Shown: positions 15,851-26,334 of the stretch, in pieces
Layout: each line of letters begins with the position of its first letter
Position numbering within the stretch: position 1 is the stretch's first letter
From: Candidatus Methanophagales archaeon
GTDB taxonomy: Archaea; Halobacteriota; Syntropharchaeia; Alkanophagales; Methanospirareceae
DNA length: 48,499 bases
Direction: 5' to 3'
Assembly: GCA_017883965.1 (NCBI GenBank)
Contig: JAFNKG010000012.1
Span: forward strand, 1 to 48,499
Made by a program: the position numbers and the translations under genes
The notes under the pieces: model-generated
Told to the model about the DNA's origin: nothing
Database searches by the model: none
What the model saw: the letters and a program-made list of their open reading frames with translations, nothing else

Positions 15851-16471
15851 ATGAAACCGTCCATGCCTGAATATGAGGGTATTCTCGAATTCCTTATCAA
15901 AAAAGGACCGTCCAGCAAGTATGCCATATCGAAAGGTGCTGCCGTTCCTTATCCGACAATTCTGAGGAGGATTCCCGGGATGGAAGCCGCACATATAATC
16001 CAGAAGGTTGGCGAAGGTAAGAGGAGTGCTAAGATCTATGCTGCGACACCAAAGGGGACTCTCCTCGCTTACTTTGCCGGTCGTGTGCGCACTTCGGAAC
16101 TCTTTATGGCTTTGCCCGGCATTATGAAGCACGTTCGGTTATCCTTAGAGGAATTACCAGCCGTCAAGAATCCTTTTGGGTTCATCGTAGGTGAACTTCC
16201 GTTCAAACTCTCACAATTAGAAGACCTGGAGGTAGAGGAAGCAGTGAGCATTTTAGGTGCGATTCTCGTCTGGCGACACGATGAATGGTATCACGAAATA
16301 GGGAAGGAAGAATTGAAGAGATTATTAGCATGGGAGGAGAACTATCGGATATTGCGGTTCCTGGTTGCCGGCTCCATCAACACGCTCGGAAAGATGAGCG
16401 AACAGGCGATGCGATTGAGTGAGCGGGCTGATGAATTCCTGTCGGAAATAGACGAGCTTGCGGGTCGTTGA
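15851..16471 (+). CDS. winged-helix transcriptional regulator-like protein
   Basis: EYEGILEFLIKKGPSSKYAISKGAAVPYPTILRRIPGMEAAHIIQKV wHTH-like N-terminus; divergent from the mqn operon. Confidence 0.55.
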   Translation: MKPSMPEYEGILEFLIKKGPSSKYAISKGAAVPYPTILRRIPGMEAAHIIQKVGEGKRSAKIYAATPKGTLLAYFAGRVRTSELFMALPGIMKHVRLSLEELPAVKNPFGFIVGELPFKLSQLEDLEVEEAVSILGAILVWRHDEWYHEIGKEELKRLLAWEENYRILRFLVAGSINTLGKMSEQAMRLSERADEFLSEIDELAGR

Positions 16472-16655
16472 TTTTTCCGCTTTTACTCGCATTATTTTTT
16501 TATTCTATGATAAACGAAGACAATAACACAAGAAATCGGATAAGGGATAAGAGTAAATATTAACACATTTACAATAACATCCAAGATTTGTATCATGAGG
16601 CTTCTACTGAGTAAAATTTCTCGATAAGTATTTGGGGTTAAGAAAACTAATGCAA

Positions 16656-16931
16656 CTAAAAATCGGATAAAAATTTTTGAAGAGTTTGTTCAACTTCAAG
16701 GATTCGTCGGATATCCTCTATTTTCCTTGGGTTTAGGGATACTTCTAAGCCATAGGACGTTGGCTTTGGAACAATGTACCCCTCATTGATTAGTAATTTC
16801 AAAGCCTTCTTTATCTCTCCACGTGCATGTTTTGGAAAGCCCTTTGTTACATTATCCTCTGAGGTATGTCGCCCTCCCACATACCTCCTTTTGTAAAGCT
16901 TTTCCAATATCGCTTTTTTGTAGATATCCAT
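16656..16931 (-). CDS. small winged-helix-like protein
   Basis: 91 aa; HARGEIKKALKLLINEGYIVPKPTSYGLEVSLNPRKIEDIRRIL. Confidence 0.5.
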   Translation of the reverse strand: MDIYKKAILEKLYKRRYVGGRHTSEDNVTKGFPKHARGEIKKALKLLINEGYIVPKPTSYGLEVSLNPRKIEDIRRILEVEQTLQKFLSDF

Positions 16932-17060
16932 TAAGTAACAGTTTAGTGTGATGACGTTTAAGGTAGGATGTTGTTATCTCTCTCCTGATAGTATAATAAT
17001 CATACTTAATAGCAAAATATATATACTCACTTGACTATTTAGTTAATAGGAAATTTTAAA

Positions 17061-17378
17061 ATGGAAGTATCAGAAGAAAGCCCCATGCAAGCTATATTTG
17101 GAAAACACCCGCAGGTAAAAATCATAGAAACTTTAGTCCTACATCCTGATTTCGACTACAATCTCACCGAATTGGCAGAAAATGCAGAAGTATCCAAGGC
17201 TACGGTGTTCGCACTGAAAGACAAGCTTTTACATTATGGGATTATGAAACCAACAAAAAAAGTGGGGCGCATCCAGCTATATAGGTTCAATAAGAACAGC
17301 CCTGTGGGAAAGCTGCTGAACATTCTCTCCTTCAAGTTGGCAGATATAGATATAGATTTGCTACTCAAAATAGAATAG
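17061..17378 (+). CDS. wHTH transcriptional regulator
   Basis: 105 aa; HPDFDYNLTELAENAEVSKATVFALKDKLLHYGIMKPTKKVGRIQLYRFN. Confidence 0.65.
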   Translation: MEVSEESPMQAIFGKHPQVKIIETLVLHPDFDYNLTELAENAEVSKATVFALKDKLLHYGIMKPTKKVGRIQLYRFNKNSPVGKLLNILSFKLADIDIDLLLKIE

Positions 17379-17432
17379 CCAATGGAGTAATGAACTCTGA
17401 TCCCTATTATTGTTTTCTCGTGAAAATTATGG

Positions 17433-17471
17433 GGCTCTGCCCCATATCCCCGCAAGCCCTGAAAGGGCTTA
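17433..17471. repeat. paired GC-rich hairpins (terminator or REP-like)
   Basis: GGGGCTCTGCCCC and AAGCCCTGAAAGGGCTT in otherwise AT-rich intergenic DNA. Confidence 0.4.
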
Positions 17472-17619
17472 TGTGTAATCTTGTGGTTATACAAAAGCCA
17501 AAAAGCGAAAAATATATATAAACTGTTGCACAGAGTATGTTGGGAACAGAACACTGCTGACACATAAGAGGAATGGTTAGAGAGAAAGGAAAAGAGGGAG
17601 CGAAAAAGAAGGAGAAAGG

Positions 17620-19164
17620 GTGGTAAGATTGATTTTAGCTGAACATTTTCCAGTGCTTGTTGTTGCAGTGTCGTTGCTTTCTGCATTTACTATTTTGATT
17701 GCGGGATGGGTGAATAAGAAGACTTCTTGTCCTATCTCCATAGCAACCATCTCCGTACAACTGTTGATGGCTTTCTTTATCGTGAATCATGTCCTGACCA
17801 AAGGGACTATACATTACCGGCTGGGAGGATGGGCGCCGCCATGGGGAATCGAATATGTCATAGATGCGTTAAATGCATACGTATTGGTTGTAATCCTGTT
17901 TCTGAGTTTGATATGCGCGATATATTCAAAGAGGAGTGTAGAGAAAGAGCAGCCTCATAAGATTGTTCCTTTCTATGTGGTCTTTCAGCTCCTTATCACA
18001 GGTTTATGCGGTATAACTGTGACCGGGGATATATTCAATATGTATGTATTCCTGGAGATAGCGTCCTTAGCGGCGTATGCATTAATCGCTGTTGCGGGTG
18101 GAAGAGCGTTGAAAGCGAGTTATAACTACGTGATAATGGGTTCCATAGGTGCCTGTTTCTTCCTGCTTGGCATTGGTTTCCTGTATGCCGTGACGGGCTC
18201 GCTTAATATGGCGGACCTTTCAAGGTTATTGCCACCGCTGTATGGGAATAAAGTAGTGCAGGCGGCGTTTGTGTTCTTCGCAGTTGGATTGAGTATAAAA
18301 GTAGCACTTTTTCCGCTACATATATGGCAGCCTGATGCATATACGTATGCTCCTTCTGCGGTGAGTGCGATAATTGCGGCTACGATGTCCAAAGTTTCCG
18401 TGTATGCGTTAATAAGGGTTATTTACTCAGTGTTCACGCTCGATTTCATCAGGATTTACGATGGTGTGGATATAGCAATTTGCTGGATAGCGGCGATAGG
18501 AATAATAGCCGGGTCAGTGCTTGCGATAGTGCAGAATAATTTAAAGCGGATGCTTGCTTATTCCAGTGTTGCGCAGATAGGGTATATAGTATTAGGAATA
18601 GGGCTTTCTCCAATCTCCGCATGGGGACTCCTCGGCGCTATTGCGCACATCTCCAATCATGCGATAATGAAAGGATGCTTGTTTTTGGCTGCTGGTGCGT
18701 TCATTTATAAGCTGGGCTTGTGGGACATAAGGGATTTTGCGGGTTTGGGGAAGAAGATGCCTTACGCAAGTGCGGCATTTACGATAGCGGCGATTTCAAT
18801 GATAGGCATACCGCCGAGCACGGGGTTTGCAACGAAACTGTTTTTAATCTTCGCTTCTTTAAAAGCATCGGAAGTTTTATCGAGTTCCGCTTACGTATTC
18901 GTGGTTGTACTGCTGCTCAGCAGTCTTCTTAACCTCGTTTATTTCTGGCGAGTAATAGAGCGCATGTATTTTGTAAAGACGGAGGAAGAGACGAATGGAG
19001 GTGAGAAAGAAGCGAAGAAGGCGGATATTCCTATTAGCATGCTTGTTCCGATGCTAATCCTCGCAATTCTTTGTATTGTTGTTGGCATTTTATGGCTTAC
19101 GCAGGCGCCTTTGCCTTTAATTAACGAGACTTTCTCGAGATTTGGAATGGGGGTGATGCCGTAA
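17620..19164 (+). CDS. proton-translocating antiporter-like membrane subunit (MrpD/NuoN-type)
   Basis: 514 aa polytopic; PLHIWQPDAYTYAPSAVSAIIAATMSKVSVYALIRV, LAIVQNNLKRMLAYSSVAQIGYI. Confidence 0.85.
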   Translation: MVRLILAEHFPVLVVAVSLLSAFTILIAGWVNKKTSCPISIATISVQLLMAFFIVNHVLTKGTIHYRLGGWAPPWGIEYVIDALNAYVLVVILFLSLICAIYSKRSVEKEQPHKIVPFYVVFQLLITGLCGITVTGDIFNMYVFLEIASLAAYALIAVAGGRALKASYNYVIMGSIGACFFLLGIGFLYAVTGSLNMADLSRLLPPLYGNKVVQAAFVFFAVGLSIKVALFPLHIWQPDAYTYAPSAVSAIIAATMSKVSVYALIRVIYSVFTLDFIRIYDGVDIAICWIAAIGIIAGSVLAIVQNNLKRMLAYSSVAQIGYIVLGIGLSPISAWGLLGAIAHISNHAIMKGCLFLAAGAFIYKLGLWDIRDFAGLGKKMPYASAAFTIAAISMIGIPPSTGFATKLFLIFASLKASEVLSSSAYVFVVVLLLSSLLNLVYFWRVIERMYFVKTEEETNGGEKEAKKADIPISMLVPMLILAILCIVVGILWLTQAPLPLINETFSRFGMGVMP

Positions 19165-20696
19165 TGGTGGAACTGATGACGCCGCTGTTTGTTATTTTAT
19201 GCCCTGCAATCGCGGCTCCTATGATATTGCTCTTTGGTAAACGACCGAATATAAGAGAAGGATGGACGATAGCAGCGGGCATAGCGATGTTCTCGCTCGT
19301 CCTATCCATGCTGCCCACGATTTTAGATGGCGAAGTGATCAAATGCACTTTTTTTCAGACATTATTCGAAGGTGTGGCATTTGGCTTTAAAGTAGATGCT
19401 TTTGGTATTATTTTCGCGCTCACTGCTTCTTCTTTGTGGATATTGGTGTCTTTCTATTCCATAGGATATATGCGGTCATTACACGAGCACGCACAGACAA
19501 GATACTTCTTTAGCTTCGCTATCGCTATATTTGGTGGCATAGGCATAGCAATGTCTGCAAATCTGCTCACAATGTTCGTATTTTACGAGATATTAACGGT
19601 ATCAACATATCCACTGGTTATTCACGATCAGACACCAGAAGCTTTGAGTGCGGGGCGTAAATATTTCGCTTATCTGCTCACCTCAGGCTGTTTCTTCCTC
19701 TTCGCTGTGATAATGACTTACTATCTTACGGGTACTACCGATTTTACGAATGGCGGGATACCGGCGCTTGGTTCCGCATCTCGATTGATATTGGTGATAT
19801 TGTTTTTCTGTTTCTTGTTGGGATTTCTGAAAGCGGCGTGGATGCCTTTTCATTCATGGTTACCTACTGCAATGATAGCACCGACACCGGTAAGTGCGCT
19901 TTTGCATGCAGTCGCAGTGGTGAAGGCGGGCGTGTTTGGAATCGTCAGGATTGTATGCTTTATATATGGCGTGGATTTGATGACCTCGCTTGGACTGGGA
20001 TTGGCACTTGCTTGTATAGCGGCATTCACCATGATAGTTGCTAATTTGTTTGCCATTGCACAGGATAACCTGAAAAGAAGACTTGCATACTCCACCATAA
20101 ACCAGTTGTCGTATATAATTCTGGGTGCGGCGTTATTAACACAAGATGGAATAAGAGGTGCAATGATGCACATCCCCTTTCATGGATACATGAAGATAAC
20201 ATTGTTCCTCTGCGCAGGTGCGATAATGGTCGTTACAGGTAAGAAGAACATAAGTGAGATGGCGGGCATAGGAAGGACAATGCCGGTAACGATGCTGGCA
20301 TTTTCCATAGGCGCATTAGGAATGAGTGGCATTCCGCCTGTGGTGGGTTTCATGAGCAAATGGTATTTATGCCTGGGGTCAGTGCGAGCATACGAGATAA
20401 TTTCACCTGTGATGATAACATTCCTGTTTGTCCTTTTAATAGCTTCTTTGCTGGATGTCGTTTATTTCTTCCCTATAATACATACCGCATTCTTCAAGAG
20501 ACCAGAAGGAGAAGGAAACGAAGAGGGTATGGAAAAAGAAAAGATAAAAGAAGCACCGTTGTTCATGCTCATTCCCTTAACTATAACAGCAATTTTCTCG
20601 GTTATCTTCCTTCTGGATTTTATTCTAGGGCTGAACATAATCTCAATGTATATCTATGAGCTTGTGGAGATAGCGGTTGGAAATGTGATTCCATAA
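19164..20696 (+). CDS. second proton-translocating antiporter-like membrane subunit (MrpD/NuoL/M-type)
   Basis: 510 aa; MPFHSWLPTAMIAPTPVSALLHAVAVVKAGVFGIVRI, IAQDNLKRRLAYSTINQLSYI. Confidence 0.85.
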   Translation: MVELMTPLFVILCPAIAAPMILLFGKRPNIREGWTIAAGIAMFSLVLSMLPTILDGEVIKCTFFQTLFEGVAFGFKVDAFGIIFALTASSLWILVSFYSIGYMRSLHEHAQTRYFFSFAIAIFGGIGIAMSANLLTMFVFYEILTVSTYPLVIHDQTPEALSAGRKYFAYLLTSGCFFLFAVIMTYYLTGTTDFTNGGIPALGSASRLILVILFFCFLLGFLKAAWMPFHSWLPTAMIAPTPVSALLHAVAVVKAGVFGIVRIVCFIYGVDLMTSLGLGLALACIAAFTMIVANLFAIAQDNLKRRLAYSTINQLSYIILGAALLTQDGIRGAMMHIPFHGYMKITLFLCAGAIMVVTGKKNISEMAGIGRTMPVTMLAFSIGALGMSGIPPVVGFMSKWYLCLGSVRAYEIISPVMITFLFVLLIASLLDVVYFFPIIHTAFFKRPEGEGNEEGMEKEKIKEAPLFMLIPLTITAIFSVIFLLDFILGLNIISMYIYELVEIAVGNVIP

Positions 20697-20727
20697 TGCT
20701 TAACTAAAATCTCATATATAATTAAAG

Positions 20728-21987
20728 ATGGAGAATGCGAGGAAGGTGGAAGAAGGAGAGGAAAAGATAAGAATAGCGCAGGTCTCTTGCGGCACCATCT
20801 ATGGTAATGTGCAGCAGGAGATAGAATATGCGGCGGAAGAGGTAGGTGCGGAGATATTTGTACCTGAAGTTGACCTAGACTATGTAGCAGAGAAGACGGA
20901 GGAATTTGGATATGACATGAAGACCAGCCTTGGATTAAGTGTAGCGTTGGCGAGAGGATATGCAGTCGCTGAGGGGTTATGCGATGCTGATGCGGTATTC
21001 GTTGCGGGTTGTCACAGATGTCCACGAGGAGCGGTTATAAGGAGTGAAATCAGGAAAATAATACAGGAGAGGACAAAATTGCCGCTTGTTATGTATCCTT
21101 TTTCCGAGAGGACAAAGGCAGGTGAGTTGTTGACGAGAATGGAAGCGTTGGTTACGATAGTGAGAAGGCGATGGATATTGGAGAGGAAGGTGCAGGAGGG
21201 GCTTACTGCGGGCATTGATTCTGGGTCTACAACCACAAAGGCGGCGATAATGCAGGATAACGAAGTGTTAGGAGCAACGTGGATACCAACGGGAGATGTG
21301 GTAAAAACAGCGGAGAAAGTTTTTGTAAAGGCATTGGAAATCGCAGGAGTGAAAAGGGAGGATATAGAATCGTTAGGGACGACAGGTTATGGCAGACATG
21401 CAATAGGCGAGTATTTCAAGGCGGACTTGGTGCAGGAAGAACTGACAGTAAACTCGAAGGCAGCGATGTATCTTGCGGGAATAGAAAAGGGTGAAGCAAT
21501 GATAATTGACATCGGCGGTATGGACAATAAGATAATAACGGCAAAAGACGGCATACCCGATAATTTCACGATGGGAGGGATATGCGCCGGTGCTTCAGGG
21601 CGGTTTCTGGAGATGACAGCACGTAGATTGGGTGTAGATGTGGTCGAGCTGGGAAAGTTGGCTCTGGAAGGCGACGCACATAAAATAAAGACGGACAGCT
21701 ATTGCATCGTTTTTGGTATCCAGGACCTTGTATCGGCATTGTCAAGTGGAGAGAAGAGGGAAGACATTGCGGCGGCTGCCTGTCATTCGGTAGTAGAACA
21801 GGTAAAAGAGCAGTTGTTACAGGAGATAGACCTCAGGCAGCCTGCAATAGAGGTTGGCGGTACTGCATTGGTGGAGGGCGTGCCGGTAGCGATGAACGAC
21901 GTGCTGGGATTTGATGTAATCGTGCCGAAGCATCCACAGTATATAGGTGCAGTGGGCGGAGCGTTGCTCTCTTCGTCCTTCCGGTAA
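20728..21987 (+). CDS. BcrA/BadF/HgdC-type activase, probable methanogenesis marker protein 15
   Basis: GIDSGSTTTKAAIM...GTTGYGRHAIGEYF...IDIGGMDNKII...GGICAGASGRFLEMTARRLGV, with Cys-containing N-terminal domain. Confidence 0.8.
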   Translation: MENARKVEEGEEKIRIAQVSCGTIYGNVQQEIEYAAEEVGAEIFVPEVDLDYVAEKTEEFGYDMKTSLGLSVALARGYAVAEGLCDADAVFVAGCHRCPRGAVIRSEIRKIIQERTKLPLVMYPFSERTKAGELLTRMEALVTIVRRRWILERKVQEGLTAGIDSGSTTTKAAIMQDNEVLGATWIPTGDVVKTAEKVFVKALEIAGVKREDIESLGTTGYGRHAIGEYFKADLVQEELTVNSKAAMYLAGIEKGEAMIIDIGGMDNKIITAKDGIPDNFTMGGICAGASGRFLEMTARRLGVDVVELGKLALEGDAHKIKTDSYCIVFGIQDLVSALSSGEKREDIAAAACHSVVEQVKEQLLQEIDLRQPAIEVGGTALVEGVPVAMNDVLGFDVIVPKHPQYIGAVGGALLSSSFR

Positions 21988-22407
21988 ATGTTAATGTTTA
22001 TTGGTGTTGTGGAGAGTGCGGAAGAGGAAGGAATATCGAGAGTGCGAATTTTCGATGAGTTTCGTGATGGACTGAAAGGGCTGAACACTTTTTCGCATCT
22101 TTTCATTCTCTACTGGTTTCATTTACGAGAAAGCGATGAGGAAAGAAGTGTGCTAAAAGTAGTTCCGAAGAGGCATCCGGGAGCGCCAGAAGTGGGTGTG
22201 TTCGCCTCCAGGAGCCCAAGCAGACCTAATCCTATTGGATTATGTATAGTGGAACTGGTGAAAATAGAGAAGAATAGGTTATTTGTAAAGGGGCTTGATG
22301 CTCTTGAAGGCTCTCCTGTAATTGACATCAAACCTTACATTCCCGGAGCAGATGCGGTTCCTGATGCTGTGGTTCCGCAGTGGGCGCTTCGTGGTCCTAA
22401 AACATGA
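21988..22407 (+). CDS. TrmO/YaeB-like tRNA (t6A37) N6-methyltransferase
   Basis: FEFRDGLKGL-type segment, GVFASRSPSRPNPIGLCIVELVKIE, GLDALEGSPVIDIKPYIP. Confidence 0.85.
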   Translation: MLMFIGVVESAEEEGISRVRIFDEFRDGLKGLNTFSHLFILYWFHLRESDEERSVLKVVPKRHPGAPEVGVFASRSPSRPNPIGLCIVELVKIEKNRLFVKGLDALEGSPVIDIKPYIPGADAVPDAVVPQWALRGPKT

Positions 22408-22420
22408 TGGTTTATGAAGG

Positions 22421-22919
22421 ATGGACGTTAAAATAATTCGCAGCCGAAAACGAAAGAAGACGATAAGTGCACGAGAAGTGGATGGTGTAATCCAGTTATA
22501 TCTTCCAAGGTCTCTCACGAGAGGAGGAATTCAAGTATGTTCAATGGGCGAAGAAGCGGTTCGAGTCGTTTAAGCGCAAGAAGGAACTCAAAGATAAAAA
22601 TGCTGATGTCGAGTTGGAAAAACATGCCCGTGAACTCAACAAACGGTATTTTGGCGGTGGACTCGCATGGATACAGATATGCTATACGACAGAGCAGAAT
22701 GCACACACGTTTGGGATTTGTAACACGACAAACAGAACAATCAGGGTTTCAGACCGTCTGCGGGAAATGCCGAAATTCGTTCATGATTATGTTGTAGTCC
22801 ACGAGCTTGCACACTTGAAAGTACCAAAACATGGACCTGAATTCTGGAAACTCGTAAATAGATATCCGAAAACAGAACGTGCTCGAGGGTATTTAATGGC
22901 GGTTGGTATGGGTGATTGA
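22421..22919 (+). pseudogene. YgjP/WLM-type (DUF45) metallopeptidase, apparently frameshifted
   Basis: MDVKIIRSRKRKKTISAREVDGVIQLYLPRSLTR in one frame, then EEFKYVQWAKKRFESFKRKKELKDKN...VVHELAHLKVPKHGPEFWKLV in another; shift near 22518-22526. Confidence 0.65.
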
Positions 22920-23011
22920 AATGAGCGAAGTGGTGGGTGAAAAGATGCAAAGGATGTTTATATTAATGGGTACGGATAATAGGAAATAGATAGCAGAAGA
23001 CCTGCGTAAAA

Positions 23012-26000
23012 ATGAACCCGGCAAATATTGTTGATATTCTGATAAAGGATATTAAGGAACGGCTGACATTAGATGGCGAGAACATGGTTTTTAACGAAGG
23101 TAAAGAGCTTCGGTCTGACTTTATGAAGGAGAGGGCTGAGCCAGAAGCCTTCACTCGCGAGTTTCTGATCGATAAAATTATCGATGTGTTAGGGTTGGAG
23201 AAACTGCCTGAGAAATATTTCGAGGATGCACGCGGTCATAGAAGCGTAGATTACCGGATAAAGAGCAAAAGAGGCATGTTCTTGGTAGAAGCGAAGCCGT
23301 TGAATGCTGATTTAGAGAAGGGTAAGGACAGCGGAGTCAGCCAAATAAAGGGCTTGTTCAGACTCGCAGAAGTGCAAAAGAACTATGATTTTGGAGTAGC
23401 GACAAATGGCTTGCGATGGATCTTCATTGACAAGAAAGAAGAAATAGTGAGTGATTGGAAGTTAGAGGACAACTTTGAGCAGATAAAAGTGTTCCTGGTT
23501 GGCGAAGAGAAAGTTGTTTCGCCAAAGACGGAAGAAGAGATAAGCAAGAAGTTTTATGACTGGTATAATGCGCTCTTGCACGGTGGGCGGTATAAAAACC
23601 ACGAAGACAAACCAGATTCTGTTTCCGAAGAGCGTTGTCTGGTCAACAATGTCATTGGGGTAAAGGATTTGGAAGAACGGGAGCAAATAGCGCAGGTAGT
23701 GATGAACCGGCTGATTTTCATCAAGTTCTTACAATCAAAAGGTATTATCGGGGAAGATATACTCAAATATCTCTCTGAGGTTAAAGAGGATGAACTCACG
23801 CCAAAATTAAGGCAGTTGTTCTTTGGCGCTATGAATACACCTGAAGACGACCGATTTGATATTGATGAACGATTTAAGGCAGTTCCGTACTTGAACGGGA
23901 GTTTATTTGTCCATACCGAAGTAGAAAGAGAGAATATTGACTATAAGGTAAAAGCAGAGATTTTGAAGAAGGTAATAGAGTTTTTGGACAGTTTCAAGTT
24001 CGTGCATAAAGAGCAGTTGGGGAACGGAGATTCCATTGATCCGGAAATACTGGGCTATATCTTTGAACGTGCGATGACCGCCACTGACAGAAAGGGAACG
24101 GGTGCGTATTACACGCCAAAAGCAATAACGAAATATATCTCGGAGAATACCATATATCCGTACATAATAGACAAAACAAACGCAATTCTTAAGACTGAGA
24201 AGGGCTACAAGGAGACTGAACTTGTTAAAGACATCGAAGAGTTGTTTATCCTTCCAGCTACGACCTTGAACGAGATATGGAACAAGATAATTCTGAAAGT
24301 AAGGGTTCTTGACAATACGTGTGGCTCTGGTGCGTTCTTACTTGCGGCGGCGAACATATTGTTTGAGCTGAGCAGGAAGATAAATGACAAATTGGAGTTG
24401 AGGAATTCAGACGTCGCTTTGAAGAAATTAATCTTAATCAACAATCTTTACGGGGTTGACATAAATCCGAATGGTATAGAAATAGCGAAATTGAGGCTCT
24501 GGCTGTGGCTTGTTGATTCTTACGAGCCGGAGCGTGTAGAACCGTTGCCAAATATTGACTACAACCTCCGAGCTGGGAACAGTTTGATTGGATATATGGA
24601 CATAAGTGAACTCCAGAAAGCAAAATTCAATTTTTTGAACAACTTCTGGGACGAAGAAAAACCCATGCTGGACGAGCTTCTTAACGAACGGAACAATTTT
24701 TTACGTGCGTATAAAAGAGCGGAAGGAGAAGAAGCAAAGGAATTAAAGGAGAAAATAAACGGGCTGGATGAGAAGATAAAGAAACTGCTGAACCCAACTC
24801 TTTATCTGAAGCTCAGGGCAAAGAAGATAAAGATAAGCAAAGAGGAGTTTTTACAATTCAAGCCATTCCACTGGGGATTTGAATTCTATGAAGTCTTCGA
24901 TGCAGAGAAGCCGAAAGAAGAATGGGGGTTTGATATTATTATCGGGAATCCGCCTTATGTGAGAGCGGATGCCCAAGATGCGGAATACCAAAGAGAAAGA
25001 GAATTGATGGAGAGAATAGGAGAATATCAAACGCTTTACGAGAAATGGGATTTGTTCACGGCGTTTATCGAGAGGAGTTTGAAATTGCTCGGTAAAGGCG
25101 GCATGTTCTCGTATATCGTATCGAATTCATACAATACTTCAAAATTCGCAGATAAGAGCAAGAGATTCATTCTGGAGAATTACCACCTGAAACAAATAGA
25201 CTTCTTCAAAGATATCAAGGTATTCAAAGGCGTTGGTATCGAAAATGTCATACTGGCGGTGAGGAAAACAGAAGAGAAAGAGAAAACCAGAAGGATTTTG
25301 CATACAAACTCGTTTGAAAATGCTGAAGAACTTGAACCTCCCAGTGATGTAAATAAAATATTCAGGATAAGTCCTGAAATAGACTTCGGAAAGGCGTTTG
25401 AAGATGCCGAACTGTTGGGTAATATTTGTTTCATAAGTTACGGTTTAAGACCAAATAGTGATGAGAGATATTGGAAGGGCGAATTCAAAAAAGACGATTT
25501 GATTTCTGATGTGCCAACAAAGATTAACAAGAAACTTTATGTAGAGGCTAAATATATCGGTAGATACAAAACTAACAAAATTAAGTATTTAGAATGGGAT
25601 ACAGAAAGAAGTCCTAAAAAATTGGCTAGACCGACATTTCCTGAGTTGTACACACCGCCTAAAATAATTAGAGGTGCTACGGTAGATGGAACTTATGACG
25701 AAAGTGGGTTAGTGTGCAATCATAGCATCAATGTTATGGTAAGATACGATAGCCTGAAGTCGGTTTCAAATAGGAGCGTAGAGAATAGCATAAAAAAGTG
25801 GACGGACAAGACGAGGGAGGAGTTAGAGGGAATATCCCGGAATTTTGACTTTAAATACATCTTAACCATACTGAACTCGAAATTCGCCAAATTTTATCTT
25901 AATACGATACGGAGGCACAGAATAGAGTATTACTTTTATCCTGACGATTTTAAAAGACTGCCAATTAAAAAGATGTCTCTCTCGAGCCAGCGACCTTTCA

Positions 26001-26332
26001 CAACTCTTTGCGATTACATACTCTTCCTCAATGAAACAGAAGAAAGGAGAGAAGCGGAAAAGGAACTTATTGAATTCATTGACCACCAAATAATTGATTC
26101 TTTGGTTTATGAACTCTACTTCAGAGAAAAATTTGAAGAGGATGAATTGAAAACGAATCTTATGGGGCTTGTTGAGCCTTATTTGAAGGATGTTGAGAAT
26201 TTGAAAACGGATGATGAGAGGTTGAAAGTGGTAAAAGAAGTTGTTGAGAGGATTAGGGGTGACAAGAAAGTCAAGAGGAAGATAGAGAAGATAAAAAGTC
26301 ATGAGTGGGTGAATGTTATTGAAAGTGAATAA
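23012..26332 (+). CDS. Type IIG restriction-modification enzyme (Eco57I-like N6-adenine methyltransferase with C-terminal specificity domain)
   Basis: 1106 aa; VLDNTCGSGAFLLAAANI, FDIIIGNPPYVRAD, N-terminal VDYRIKSKRGMFLVEAKP nuclease-like motif. Confidence 0.88.
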   Translation: MNPANIVDILIKDIKERLTLDGENMVFNEGKELRSDFMKERAEPEAFTREFLIDKIIDVLGLEKLPEKYFEDARGHRSVDYRIKSKRGMFLVEAKPLNADLEKGKDSGVSQIKGLFRLAEVQKNYDFGVATNGLRWIFIDKKEEIVSDWKLEDNFEQIKVFLVGEEKVVSPKTEEEISKKFYDWYNALLHGGRYKNHEDKPDSVSEERCLVNNVIGVKDLEEREQIAQVVMNRLIFIKFLQSKGIIGEDILKYLSEVKEDELTPKLRQLFFGAMNTPEDDRFDIDERFKAVPYLNGSLFVHTEVERENIDYKVKAEILKKVIEFLDSFKFVHKEQLGNGDSIDPEILGYIFERAMTATDRKGTGAYYTPKAITKYISENTIYPYIIDKTNAILKTEKGYKETELVKDIEELFILPATTLNEIWNKIILKVRVLDNTCGSGAFLLAAANILFELSRKINDKLELRNSDVALKKLILINNLYGVDINPNGIEIAKLRLWLWLVDSYEPERVEPLPNIDYNLRAGNSLIGYMDISELQKAKFNFLNNFWDEEKPMLDELLNERNNFLRAYKRAEGEEAKELKEKINGLDEKIKKLLNPTLYLKLRAKKIKISKEEFLQFKPFHWGFEFYEVFDAEKPKEEWGFDIIIGNPPYVRADAQDAEYQRERELMERIGEYQTLYEKWDLFTAFIERSLKLLGKGGMFSYIVSNSYNTSKFADKSKRFILENYHLKQIDFFKDIKVFKGVGIENVILAVRKTEEKEKTRRILHTNSFENAEELEPPSDVNKIFRISPEIDFGKAFEDAELLGNICFISYGLRPNSDERYWKGEFKKDDLISDVPTKINKKLYVEAKYIGRYKTNKIKYLEWDTERSPKKLARPTFPELYTPPKIIRGATVDGTYDESGLVCNHSINVMVRYDSLKSVSNRSVENSIKKWTDKTREELEGISRNFDFKYILTILNSKFAKFYLNTIRRHRIEYYFYPDDFKRLPIKKMSLSSQRPFTTLCDYILFLNETEERREAEKELIEFIDHQIIDSLVYELYFREKFEEDELKTNLMGLVEPYLKDVENLKTDDERLKVVKEVVERIRGDKKVKRKIEKIKSHEWVNVIESE

Positions 26333-26334
26333 AA

